This document shows, one piece after another, positions 1 through 5,294 of a DNA stretch of 8,127 bases. How positions within the stretch are numbered: the first letter of the stretch is position 1; every line of letters begins with the position of its first letter. Both the position numbers and the translations under genes were made by a program. This DNA is from RGIG2206 sp045648425 (GTDB taxonomy: Bacteria; Bacillota; Clostridia; Oscillospirales; Acutalibacteraceae), in assembly GCA_045648425.1 (NCBI GenBank), contig JAZRNV010000013.1, positions 1-8,127 of the forward strand. The letters run 5' to 3'. The notes below the pieces were generated by a model. The model had not been told where the DNA came from. It saw only the letters and a list, made by a program, of their open reading frames with translations, and made no database searches.

Positions 1-103
1 AGGCCGTACCGGCGGCTCAACAAAAGATATTCTGACTATATACATTATAACGAGTTAAAACTATAATGTCAACAAAATTCCCCTTGGATTGCTCCGCGGG
101 CAA

Positions 104-231
104 AGCCCCCCCTGTGCAAAGGGGGCTGGATTTTTGCGGAGCAAAAAGACTGGGGGATTGTCTTTCACCGTTATATTACAATCCCTCCGTCAAAACTTCG
201 TTTTGCCACCTCCCTTTACACAAGGGAGGCT
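104..231. repeat. Hairpin-rich inverted-repeat (MITE-like) element
   Basis: Two arms of about 55 bp (104-160 and 179-231) are imperfect inverted copies around a central spacer of about 18 bp. Each arm holds two hairpins. The left arm has AGCCCCC/GGGGGCT (104-110/121-127) and TTTTTGC-GGA-GCAAAAA (131-147). The right arm has CAAAAC-TTC-GTTTTG (191-205) and CCTCCC/GGGAGG (209-214/224-229). The ends match as AGCCYCCC, and CAA flanks both sides (101-103 and 232-234), which could be a 3-bp target duplication or chance. Another segment complementary to the left arm lies just outside it (89-97 with 136-144). No transposase is encoded, and the open frame running through the element has no ribosome binding site. 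From memory, similar 'GGGAGG...TGACGGAGGGATT' repeats are common in gut Clostridia. Positions 1-103 show no gene. Confidence 0.7.
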
Positions 232-240
232 CAATAAATA

Positions 241-285
241 TTAGCCCTTAATTGCGGCCTGTGCTGCTATCAGCAAAAGAGGGAA
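241..285 (-). repeat. Repeated 3' tail, copy C
   Basis: Just after the stop of the 291-716 gene, the minus strand reads FPLLLIAAQAAIKG-stop, with no start codon or ribosome binding site of its own. The nucleotide sequence matches copies at 824-874 and 1410-1454. The shared core is GCAGCACAGG (GCAACACAGG and GCACCACAGG in the others), and GGGCTAAT ends both this copy and the 1410 copy. It is out of frame with the gene before it. It could be the remnant 3' end of an ancestral gene or a recombination or processing site. Confidence 0.55.
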
Positions 286-290
286 ATAGA

Positions 291-716
291 TTATGTTATT
301 ATAGGATATGCCTTTTTATATTCTTCAAGCTCATCAACAAAATCCATGAATTCTTGCTTGGTATAACTAAACACATCTGATAAGTATTTTCCCTGTGCCC
401 TTTGCATAATATTAACTTCAACTTCATAACTATCTGCGTTGTGTTTTGCATTAATTATAACCATATCCCACTGGTCTTTGTATTCAAAGCAATCAACTTC
501 TCCGTTGGCAAGTTGCAAAGCCATAGTGTGTAGTCTAACAATATCGTCAGTTTGGAAAAGTTCATCCCACAAAACGCCATCACCAATTTTTTCGCCATAA
601 TAGCTCACTTGACAGAAAAGCGCATTTTTCCCTATGCTTTCTTCATAAAATTCGGGGGTATCTGTATATCCACCAATCAATATTTCGATTTCGGATTTTT
701 CGTTCTTGAAATACAT
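291..716 (-). CDS. Small acidic cytosolic protein, possible WapI-like immunity protein
   Basis: Encodes 141 residues with no signal peptide or membrane segment, rich in Asp and Glu. I chose ATG at 716 because the minus strand reads AAGAGGTGAGAAAAATG: the in-frame GTG at 725 lies inside the Shine-Dalgarno itself and cannot be the start. The pattern is a short beta-rich N-terminus (FKNEKSEIEILIGG), a mid-region ending in FEYKDQWDMVII, then a Tyr/Val strand and a C-terminal helix (FMDFVDELEEYKKAYP). This is faintly like WapI-family immunity proteins, which protect against contact-dependent toxins; that assignment is inference from pattern only. No toxin gene is adjacent. A promoter is visible upstream (737-765). 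It sits in a repeated unit with the next gene, from which it is unrelated in sequence. Existence of the gene is well supported; function is not. Confidence 0.75.
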   Translation of the reverse strand: MYFKNEKSEIEILIGGYTDTPEFYEESIGKNALFCQVSYYGEKIGDGVLWDELFQTDDIVRLHTMALQLANGEVDCFEYKDQWDMVIINAKHNADSYEVEVNIMQRAQGKYLSDVFSYTKQEFMDFVDELEEYKKAYPIIT

Positions 717-736
717 TTTTCTCACCTCTTGGATTT

Positions 737-765
737 ATTATAGCAAAAATCGACTTTCCTTACAA
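737..765 (-). promoter_or_regulatory. Sigma-A-type promoter of the 291-716 gene
   Basis: On the minus strand TTGTAA (760-765) and TATAAT (737-742) are separated by 17 bp, just upstream of the ribosome binding site. Layout and wording resemble the promoter at 1334-1362 (TTATTGYAA then a 17-bp AT-rich spacer), so the two units share promoter ancestry. Confidence 0.7.
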
Positions 766-775
766 TAAATATTTA

Positions 776-799
776 ATCCGCCCGATTTCTCGGGCGGAT
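776..799 (-). terminator. Hairpin ending the lipoprotein unit (repeat copy 1)
   Basis: Perfect 10-bp stem ATCCGCCCGA (776-785) / TCGGGCGGAT (790-799) with loop TTTC. It lies between the 884-1309 gene and the promoter of the next unit. The run after the stem on the minus strand is AT-rich rather than pure T, so termination may be weak. The hairpin is duplicated at 1375-1398. Confidence 0.6.
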
Positions 800-823
800 A
801 GTTTTGATTTATAAAGTCAGCAA

Positions 824-874
824 CTACTTGCTTTCTTTAATTGCATCCTGTGTTGCTATCAGCAAAAGGGGGAA
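824..874 (-). repeat. Repeated 3' tail, copy A
   Basis: The minus strand reads FPLLLIATQDAIKESK-stop. It begins nine bases after the stop of the 884-1309 gene and is in frame with that stop, so readthrough would append KIR and then the tail. It is nearly identical to copy C over CCTTTTGCTGATAGCA, but its end has diverged (no GGGCTAAT). Confidence 0.55.
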
Positions 875-883
875 ACGAATTTT

Positions 884-1309
884 TTAATTTAATCTGGTTC
901 TTGATATGATATTTTCAAAACAACTGGGGTACGGCTCTTTTTCTAAAAGGTATCTGGTGCCGTCAATACTAATTACGTCTAATCCTTCTTTTATAATAGT
1001 TCCGTCCGAATATTCAATTTCAACATAATATGTGTTAGTTCCATCAAGGACATCTTCGTCGGTAGCTTCTCTAACAATAGTAAAAGAATCTAACCAAGTT
1101 TTGATTTCGGTCATATATTTCGTAGGGACTTTACTTCCTTTACCACTACCATAATAAGCATAGAATGTAATGCTATTAATGTTTTCGGTAACAAAAACCG
1201 AGGGATATTCGTCAAACAATGTGTCATAGGTTTTAGAGGTGTTTTCATTGCATGCCGTAAAGCAAAGTAACATTATTATGCTTAAAAGCAAACTTAAAAA
1301 TTTTTTCAT
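884..1309 (-). CDS. Small lipoprotein of unknown function
   Basis: Encodes 141 residues. Residues 1-20 are a lipoprotein signal (MKK, hydrophobic stretch, lipobox FTAC with Cys20), so the product should be anchored to the outer face of the membrane. The mature part alternates short strands and helices, with NTYYVEIEYSDGTIIKEGL as the most distinctive segment. I do not recognise a named family. The start is ATG with an excellent AAAGGAGG site 9 bases away (1319-1326) and a promoter at 1334-1362. It is a single-gene transcription unit, bounded by hairpins at 776-799 and 1370-1398, and has exactly the same codon count as the unrelated gene at 291-716. Confidence 0.8.
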   Translation of the reverse strand: MKKFLSLLLSIIMLLCFTACNENTSKTYDTLFDEYPSVFVTENINSITFYAYYGSGKGSKVPTKYMTEIKTWLDSFTIVREATDEDVLDGTNTYYVEIEYSDGTIIKEGLDVISIDGTRYLLEKEPYPSCFENIISRTRLN

Positions 1310-1333
1310 TTATCCCAGCCTCCTTTATAATTA

Positions 1334-1362
1334 ATTATAATATAAAAGTAGATTTTTTGCAA
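1334..1362 (-). promoter_or_regulatory. Sigma-A-type promoter of the 884-1309 lipoprotein
   Basis: Minus strand TTGCAA (1357-1362), 17 bp, TATAAT (1334-1339), directly upstream of the AAAGGAGG site. Confidence 0.7.
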
Positions 1363-1369
1363 TAAGTAT

Positions 1370-1398
1370 AAAAAATCCGCCCGATTTCTCGGCGGGAT
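1370..1398 (-). terminator. Hairpin, repeat copy 2, with T-run on the minus strand
   Basis: ATCCGCCCGA-TTTC-TCGGCGGGAT (1375-1398) is the same hairpin as at 776-799, but with two swapped bases in one arm, so the stem is imperfect (CCGCC/GGCGG still pairs). On the minus strand it is followed by TTTTT. No gene precedes it on that strand, only the orphan tail at 1410-1454, so it now terminates nothing obvious. Confidence 0.5.
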
Positions 1399-1409
1399 TT
1401 TATTAGCAA

Positions 1410-1454
1410 TTAGCCCTTTATAGCAACCTGTGGTGCAGTACATCGAGCGATGAG
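1410..1454 (-). repeat. Repeated 3' tail, copy B, without a gene
   Basis: The minus strand reads FLIARCTAPQVAIKG-stop after an in-frame TAA, matching copies A and C in LIA, the spaced Q and AIKG. No gene precedes it on the minus strand; the cobalamin riboswitch region begins about 50 bp beyond, on the opposite strand. It looks like a leftover unit end. Confidence 0.5.
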
Positions 1455-1503
1455 AAAATTTTAAATCTGTCCTTAACAGTACGCCCCATACATCCTTTTT
1501 TTA

Positions 1504-1532
1504 TTGCATTTTTTAGCGAGCGTTGGTATAAT
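1504..1532 (+). promoter_or_regulatory. Sigma-A-type promoter of the riboswitch mRNA
   Basis: TTGCAT (1504-1509), 17 bp, TATAAT (1527-1532). Transcription would start near 1539, at the 5' edge of the aptamer. Confidence 0.75.
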
Positions 1533-1534
1533 CA

Positions 1535-1683
1535 ACTTGTCTAAAAAGGAATCAGGTGAAAATCCTGAACGAGCCCGTCGCCGTGAGGTGTGGCAATACC
1601 CATTATCGACTCTGACTGATGCCGCAATCAGTGACAAGCCATTGAGTTTATCTTGAGAAGGCGAGTCGATATATGCACCAAGT
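1535..1683 (+). promoter_or_regulatory. Cobalamin riboswitch
   Basis: The conserved core is clear: GGAATCAGGTGAAAATCCTGA (1548-1568), then CGAGCCCGTCGCCGTGA (1570-1586), then the B12-box segment GCCATTGA (1638-1645) and GAGAAGGCG (1655-1663). Supporting helices are TCAGG/CCTGA around GTGAAAAT, an 8-bp helix ATCGACTC (1605-1612) / GAGTCGAT (1663-1670), a hairpin ACTGAT/ATCAGT (1615-1632), and a closing helix ACTTG (1535-1539) / CAAGT (1679-1683). This is the adenosylcobalamin-type aptamer family, which normally lowers expression when cobalamin is plentiful. The remaining leader (1684-1770) is the expression platform. I see no GC stem with a T-run there, so control of translation is more likely than termination, though this is inference. 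Confidence 0.9.
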
Positions 1684-1770
1684 CGAAATATTTTTTAGGC
1701 AAAAACCTCTGATAAAAATGTTGCGAGTGCCGACTAAAAAAGAGGAATTTACTATATAGGAGAATGCAAA

Positions 1771-2235
1771 ATGCAAAAAACAGTTGTCAAAAAACTGTTG
1801 TCGTTGCTTTTTACATTTGTGCTAATTGCGGCTATGGCACTGCTTGTAATCGGTTGCGACAACACCAAGCCGGATGTAAGCTCTAAAGCTTCGTCCTCTG
1901 TCAGTTCCGCCCTTTCTTCAAAAGAAGAGCCCAACATTTTAGGCGAAGGCAAAACCCAATTCACCTTTAAAGTTGTGGATGCCGACGGTAAAGAAACAAG
2001 CTATCAAATAAACACCGACAAAGCCACTGTTGGTGAAGCCCTGCTTGAATTAAAGCTTATTGCCGGTGAGGAAAGCACATACGGGTTGTATGTTAAAACC
2101 GTTAACGGCATCACCGTCGATTACGATAAAGACGGCAAATACTGGGCTTTCTATGTTGGCGATAAATACGCCGACAAGGGTGTCGATTCAACCTCGGTTA
2201 CCTCGGGCGAAACCTATTCATTTAAAGTAGAATAA
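1771..2235 (+). CDS. DUF4430 (transcobalamin-like) lipoprotein under B12 control
   Basis: Encodes 154 residues: a lipoprotein signal with lipobox VIGC (Cys29), a Ser-rich linker (about 37-51) that would hold the domain off the membrane, then a DUF4430 domain (about 62-154). Hallmarks are INTDKATVGEALLEL, the central GLYVKTVNGI, and YWAFYVGDKYADKGVD followed by the Ser/Thr-Gly-Glu-x-Tyr strand at the end. DUF4430 is related to the C-terminal beta domain of transcobalamin and intrinsic factor. Together with the riboswitch upstream, the likely role is binding cobalamin or corrinoids at the cell surface for uptake; binding itself is inferred. The site AGGAGA (1758-1763) lies 7 bases before ATG. 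Codons 3-10 hold a perfect 7-bp hairpin AACAGTT/AACTGTT (1779-1799) that may influence initiation. It is monocistronic, ended by the terminator at 2239-2272; no transporter genes are adjacent. Confidence 0.88.
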   Translation: MQKTVVKKLLSLLFTFVLIAAMALLVIGCDNTKPDVSSKASSSVSSALSSKEEPNILGEGKTQFTFKVVDADGKETSYQINTDKATVGEALLELKLIAGEESTYGLYVKTVNGITVDYDKDGKYWAFYVGDKYADKGVDSTSVTSGETYSFKVE

Positions 2236-2238
2236 AAG

Positions 2239-2272
2239 AAAAGAGTTGGTACCAAACGGTATCAACTCTTTT
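2239..2272. terminator. Bidirectional terminator between convergent genes
   Basis: 15-bp stem AAAAGAGTTGGTACC (2239-2253) / GGTATCAACTCTTTT (2258-2272) with one G-T pair and loop AAAC. T-runs exist in both directions, so it can end both the DUF4430 gene and the convergent lipoprotein gene, whose stop codon is at 2276-2278. Confidence 0.9.
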
Positions 2273-2275
2273 TTA

Positions 2276-3184
2276 TTAAGTTTCACTGGTCATCAAAATG
2301 CTCCAGTATGTGATACCGTCAAACTCAAAGTAGCCAACAGCTATCTGCTGATATGACTGAGCACCACTGCCGCGAACACCCAATGCCTCGGCACATTCAT
2401 CATCCTCTACAAAGGCCTTATACACCTGCTCTGCGGTGTACTCGCCCCAGATGTGCACCTCTTTGGAGGCCTTTGACCATATGTTAAAGTTGGTGAATAT
2501 ATCTTCTTCTGCTTTGACGCGCTTGCCCTCTTTATCGGTAACCATGCGCTCATCATCCATCTTTTGCTTGCCGTAGTTAACCATATCAACCGCCTCTTCA
2601 AAGGCACGCTGATTGGCCGCCGCCTGCAATGCGCGATCGGTGGATGCGGTAGCTTCGTAGTTGTTGGCAACACGGGCAGCGTTAATAAGCTCAACAACCT
2701 TTTTGGATTTTTCCTCATCCCCTGCCCCATAGGTGACGATGGCGGTGCATTGACGCTTAAACCCTCCGTCGTTGGTACGAAGAGTTATAGTAACTGCCCC
2801 GGGCTTTTTACCCAAAATCTTACCGTCCTTATCAACGGTTGCAATGTCTTTGTTTGAGCTTTCATAGTATGCCGACTTATCGTATGCCGTTTTGGGCTTT
2901 ACGGTATATTCTATCTGGCCTGTTTTGCCCACGGGGATTATAATTACCTTTTCCTTAAGGGTTACACCGATAACTCGGGGCTTGCCTTGAGGAATATCTT
3001 TTTTGTCGGGCTTTGACTCTTCGCCGATCTTATCTACCTTATAGGTCAGACTTATCTTTTTGCCTGATTCACCGGGAGCTTCCTCTTTAAACACGTCGGT
3101 GATTTTGGGGAAGGTTACCTCACCGCAAGAGGAGCACAGACAAAGTATAACCAATGCCGCAAGCAACGCTACTATCTTTTTCAT
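2276..3184 (-). CDS. Lipoprotein with Big2 Ig-like and degenerate CAP-like domains (paralogue 2)
   Basis: The frame is open to 3253, but the start is ATG at 3184: the minus strand has GAGGTG shortly before ATGATGAAAAAG, and MKK opens a lipoprotein signal with Cys20. This gives 302 residues. After a Lys-rich linker comes a Big2-type bacterial Ig domain (about 68-150; YYESSNKDIATVDKDGKILG, then PGAVTITLRT). The C-terminal part (about 160-302) resembles a CAP/SCP domain: VELINAARVAN, AAANQRAFEEAVDMVN, EVHIWGEYTAEQVYKAF and IAVGYFEFDGITYW. The Glu of the usual 'GEN' motif is kept (VHIWG context), but the His of 'GHR' is replaced by an acidic residue and the first His is missing, so metal-tetrad chemistry is unlikely. 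It is the close paralogue of the upstream gene 3265-4164. A terminator separates them, so expression probably needs readthrough. Confidence 0.82.
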   Translation of the reverse strand: MKKIVALLAALVILCLCSSCGEVTFPKITDVFKEEAPGESGKKISLTYKVDKIGEESKPDKKDIPQGKPRVIGVTLKEKVIIIPVGKTGQIEYTVKPKTAYDKSAYYESSNKDIATVDKDGKILGKKPGAVTITLRTNDGGFKRQCTAIVTYGAGDEEKSKKVVELINAARVANNYEATASTDRALQAAANQRAFEEAVDMVNYGKQKMDDERMVTDKEGKRVKAEEDIFTNFNIWSKASKEVHIWGEYTAEQVYKAFVEDDECAEALGVRGSGAQSYQQIAVGYFEFDGITYWSILMTSET

Positions 3185-3215
3185 CATTTCACCTCTTAAC
3201 CAAGGGATAGGTTGT

Positions 3216-3249
3216 AAAAAGCGGATCGGTGAGATAATCACCGACCCGC
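3216..3249 (-). terminator. Intrinsic terminator between the two paralogues
   Basis: Minus-strand stem GCGGGTCGGTGA (3238-3249) / TCACCGATCCGC (3221-3232), 12 bp with one G-T pair and a 5-base loop, followed by TTTTT (3216-3220). It lies 15 bases after the stop of the 3265-4164 gene. Only about 30 bases separate it from the next start, with no visible promoter, so it may act as an attenuator that lowers expression of the second gene. Confidence 0.8.
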
Positions 3250-3264
3250 CCAAACATTAGAACA

Positions 3265-4164
3265 TCAGGTGGTTGCAGCAAGGATGCACCAGTAGGTGAC
3301 GTCATTAAATACGAAGTAGCCGACTGCAATGTTGTCATAGGTTACGTTTGCATCGCCCTTGATGCCCAACGCTTTAGCATTGTCTTCGGTCTTAACAAGT
3401 GCCTCGTATGCCTTTTTGGTGTCTTTGGAATAGTCGCCCCAAACATAGAGCTCTACGTTCTGGCGAACGAAGATGCCATAATCTGCAAAGATGGTGGTCT
3501 TCTTATCGGTGCGCTCTTTATCCATTACCTTCTTCTTATTGTTAACCATATCAACGGCTTCTTCAAGAGCACGCTGATTTGCGGCAGCATTAAGAGCTTC
3601 GCTGTCAGCGGTCAGAGGAGCAAGCTTGTTTTCCTCTGCACGATCTTTATTGTTTGCTTCGCGGCCCTTGTTGATAAGGTCGAGCATCTCTTTTGCCTTG
3701 TCTTTATTGCCGCCGTTCTGGTAAACAATAACGTTAACAATGCGCTTGAAGCCCTGGTCGTTGGTGCGAATGATAATCTCTGCAGCACCGCAGCCAACAC
3801 CCAAAACGTTGCCGTCCTTGTCAACCTTGGCAACAGCGGTGTTAGTGCTCTCATAATAAACGCTCTTATCATAAGCGGTCTCGGGCAATACACTGTAAGT
3901 GATCTTGCTCTTGGTGCCGATCTGCAAAGCAATAACCTTCTGATCAACGCTAATGCTGATTACGTGGGGTTTGCCTTCGGGAATTTCGGTCTTAACGGGC
4001 TTGGACTCTTCACCGATTTTCTCATGCTTAACAGTCAAATCAATCTTCTTGCCGCTGGTCTTAATGGGTGCGCCGGCGCTTGCGGGCTCTTCTTCCTGTC
4101 CGCAGCCAACCATTACGCCAAATGCCATCATAACAACAAGAATCAACGCAATAATCTTTTTCAT
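3265..4164 (-). CDS. Lipoprotein with Big2 Ig-like and degenerate CAP-like domains (paralogue 1)
   Basis: Encodes 299 residues. It starts at ATG 4164 with GGAGGT 8 bases upstream (4173-4178). The lipoprotein signal ends at Cys21 (MVGC), followed by a short acidic linker. Layout matches the downstream paralogue: a shared KIGEESKP...IP.GKP.VI segment, a Big2 Ig-like domain (about 68-150; YYESTNTAVAKVDKDGNVLG) and a CAP-like C-terminus (LDLINKGREANN, AANQRALEEAVDMVN, VELYVWGDY, NIAVGYFVFNDVTYW). The CAP 'GHR' His is Asp here and the first His is absent. CAP proteins are secreted proteins of varied function; with the tetrad lost, a binding or structural surface role is more plausible than catalysis. 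The CAP assignment is from pattern and moderately sure; the Big2 call is firmer. Codon use is more regular than in the other paralogue, hinting at higher expression. Confidence 0.85.
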   Translation of the reverse strand: MKKIIALILVVMMAFGVMVGCGQEEEPASAGAPIKTSGKKIDLTVKHEKIGEESKPVKTEIPEGKPHVISISVDQKVIALQIGTKSKITYSVLPETAYDKSVYYESTNTAVAKVDKDGNVLGVGCGAAEIIIRTNDQGFKRIVNVIVYQNGGNKDKAKEMLDLINKGREANNKDRAEENKLAPLTADSEALNAAANQRALEEAVDMVNNKKKVMDKERTDKKTTIFADYGIFVRQNVELYVWGDYSKDTKKAYEALVKTEDNAKALGIKGDANVTYDNIAVGYFVFNDVTYWCILAATT

Positions 4165-4182
4165 AATAACTTACCTCCATAT

Positions 4183-4231
4183 CGCTTACGCAGCGACTAA
4201 ATTAACGGGTTTAATTTGCCCCCAACGGCAA
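4183..4231 (-). promoter_or_regulatory. Three small inverted repeats in the leader of the 3265-4164 gene
   Basis: CGCT-TACGC-AGCG (4183-4195), AAATTAA-CGGGT-TTAATTT (4199-4217) and TTGCC-CCCAAC-GGCAA (4216-4231) lie in a row 20-70 bp upstream of the start. The AT-rich 7-bp palindrome looks like a repressor operator; the outer two could be mRNA hairpins. I could not find a convincing -35/-10 pair for this gene nearby. Confidence 0.35.
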
Positions 4232-4660
4232 TTCTGCTGAACCATTACCTTGCTGCATATTTTATTATGTAGCACACCGGCAACTGTTCATAGGTTAATT
4301 TTAATACATAACTGCAAAATAATCAAGACCCATATTTTATTTTTATACATTTTTATTAAAAATTTTTACGTTTTTAAGCGTTTTGCATAAAAACACACTT
4401 GCTTTAAGCTTGTCCCGCCTTTGTTTTTCTTTTTTTATAGCGAATTGTATTGGGCGCTACCAATGGTTGCTAAAATTTAAAACAACAGAAATTACGTTTA
4501 CATATAGTTAACAGAACCTTACATTGAATTTTTTATTTGTATGGTGTGCATAAAATAAGCTACGGTTTTTTAACACATCTGATAATTGTTTGTCAATTTT
4601 GTTAATTTTGCCCCCGTCATTTTATCATTTTGTAAAATTTTATGTCGAAATGCCATATCC
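4232..4660. other. AT-rich intergenic stretch without genes
   Basis: About 430 bases between divergent genes. No frame with a ribosome binding site, no RNA gene and no clear intrinsic terminator is visible. It contains long A/T runs, a small ATTGG/CCAAT inverted repeat (4449-4464), and the Spo0A-like heptamer near its right end. It probably houses regulatory sites for the flanking genes. Confidence 0.5.
4643..4649 (+). promoter_or_regulatory. Candidate Spo0A box upstream of the sigma gene
   Basis: TGTCGAA matches the core of the Spo0A-binding heptamer and lies 14 bp upstream of the -35 element of the sigma gene promoter, where an activator or repressor could act. A 7-base match is weak evidence; the same heptamer also occurs at 5797-5803 (minus strand) in a terminator region. 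Confidence 0.3.
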
Positions 4661-4663
4661 TCG

Positions 4664-4692
4664 TTGACTTTCTGTACTAAATCGAGTATTAT
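4664..4692 (+). promoter_or_regulatory. Sigma-A promoter of the sigma factor gene
   Basis: TTGACT (4664-4669), 17 bp, TATTAT (4687-4692): close to consensus. Transcription would start near 4699, giving a leader of about 40 bases before the GTG. Confidence 0.8.
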
Positions 4693-4739
4693 ATTTGTGT
4701 ATCATTATACTTATAGCTTAATATTCGGGAGGGGTTTTA

Positions 4740-5294
4740 GTGCACAACGTAACCGATGAGCAGCTTTGTTTGCTGGCTCAGTCGGGTGACACCGATGCCC
4801 GTGACCTTTTGGTCTCTCGATACATCTCTTTTGTGGGCGCGCGTGCTGCCGCCTATGCTCCCGTTTCAATCACCGTTGACCGTGACGATTACGGCCAAGA
4901 GGGGTTTATAGGTCTGGTCAGCGCCATTGACAGCTTTGATCCGTCCTACGGCGCCTCATTCCGCACCTTTGCGGCCCTTAACATTGACCGCAGAATAACC
5001 GACGCCGTCCGTTCCACTTTGCGCAAAAGCCAAATTCCGGACAGTGTCAAGGTAGCCGACGAGGTCGATATAGCAGCAGCAGACAATCCCGAGCAAACCG
5101 CCCTTATGCGTGACACTCTGCGCCGACTTTTTGCAGAGCTTGAAAAGCGCACCTCCCCTATGGAGAGGCAGGTTTTGGCGTTAATTATGAACGGCTACAC
5201 CTATGGCGAAGCAGCCAAAAGATTAAACTGCTCTGCCAAAGCGGTGGAAAATGCCCTTGCTCGCGTAAGGCGCAAGCTCAACCATTATAAATAA
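4740..5294 (+). CDS. Sigma-70 family RNA polymerase sigma factor, SigH-like
   Basis: Encodes 184 residues, starting at GTG behind GGGAGGGG (4727-4734). Sigma region 2 spans about residues 10-90 (DYGQEGFIGLVSAIDSFD for core binding, then FRTFAALNIDRRITDAVR in regions 2.3-2.4 for -10 recognition and melting). Region 4 spans about 130-182 (SPMERQVLALIMNGYTYGEAAKRL, then AKAVENALARVRRKL, the -35 recognition helix-turn-helix). The link 'RKSQIPDSV' after region 2 and the overall layout match SigH (Spo0H), the early-stationary and sporulation sigma factor, although this protein is about 30 residues shorter than the B. subtilis one, mainly in the 2-4 linker and C-terminus. I leave the symbol empty because a SigH-derived side branch is possible. 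Its stop codon touches the tRNA-like element that precedes the zinc-ribbon gene; there is no terminator between them, so the two are probably cotranscribed. Confidence 0.9.
   Translation: MHNVTDEQLCLLAQSGDTDARDLLVSRYISFVGARAAAYAPVSITVDRDDYGQEGFIGLVSAIDSFDPSYGASFRTFAALNIDRRITDAVRSTLRKSQIPDSVKVADEVDIAAADNPEQTALMRDTLRRLFAELEKRTSPMERQVLALIMNGYTYGEAAKRLNCSAKAVENALARVRRKLNHYK

Noticed and set aside
66..251. Open frame of 61 codons on the plus strand
   Set aside because: It runs through the inverted-repeat element, has no ribosome binding site and encodes low-quality sequence.
717..725. GTG start at 725 for the small acidic protein
   Set aside because: The GTG is part of the Shine-Dalgarno sequence that serves ATG 716.
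776..880. Integron attC site between the repeated units
   Set aside because: No GTTRRRY/RYYYAAC pair or integron integrase is visible; the repeats do not have attC architecture.
3185..3253. N-terminal extension of the 2276 lipoprotein to 3253
   Set aside because: It would bury the lipoprotein signal behind 23 residues, runs through the terminator stem, and the ribosome binding site sits just before ATG 3184.
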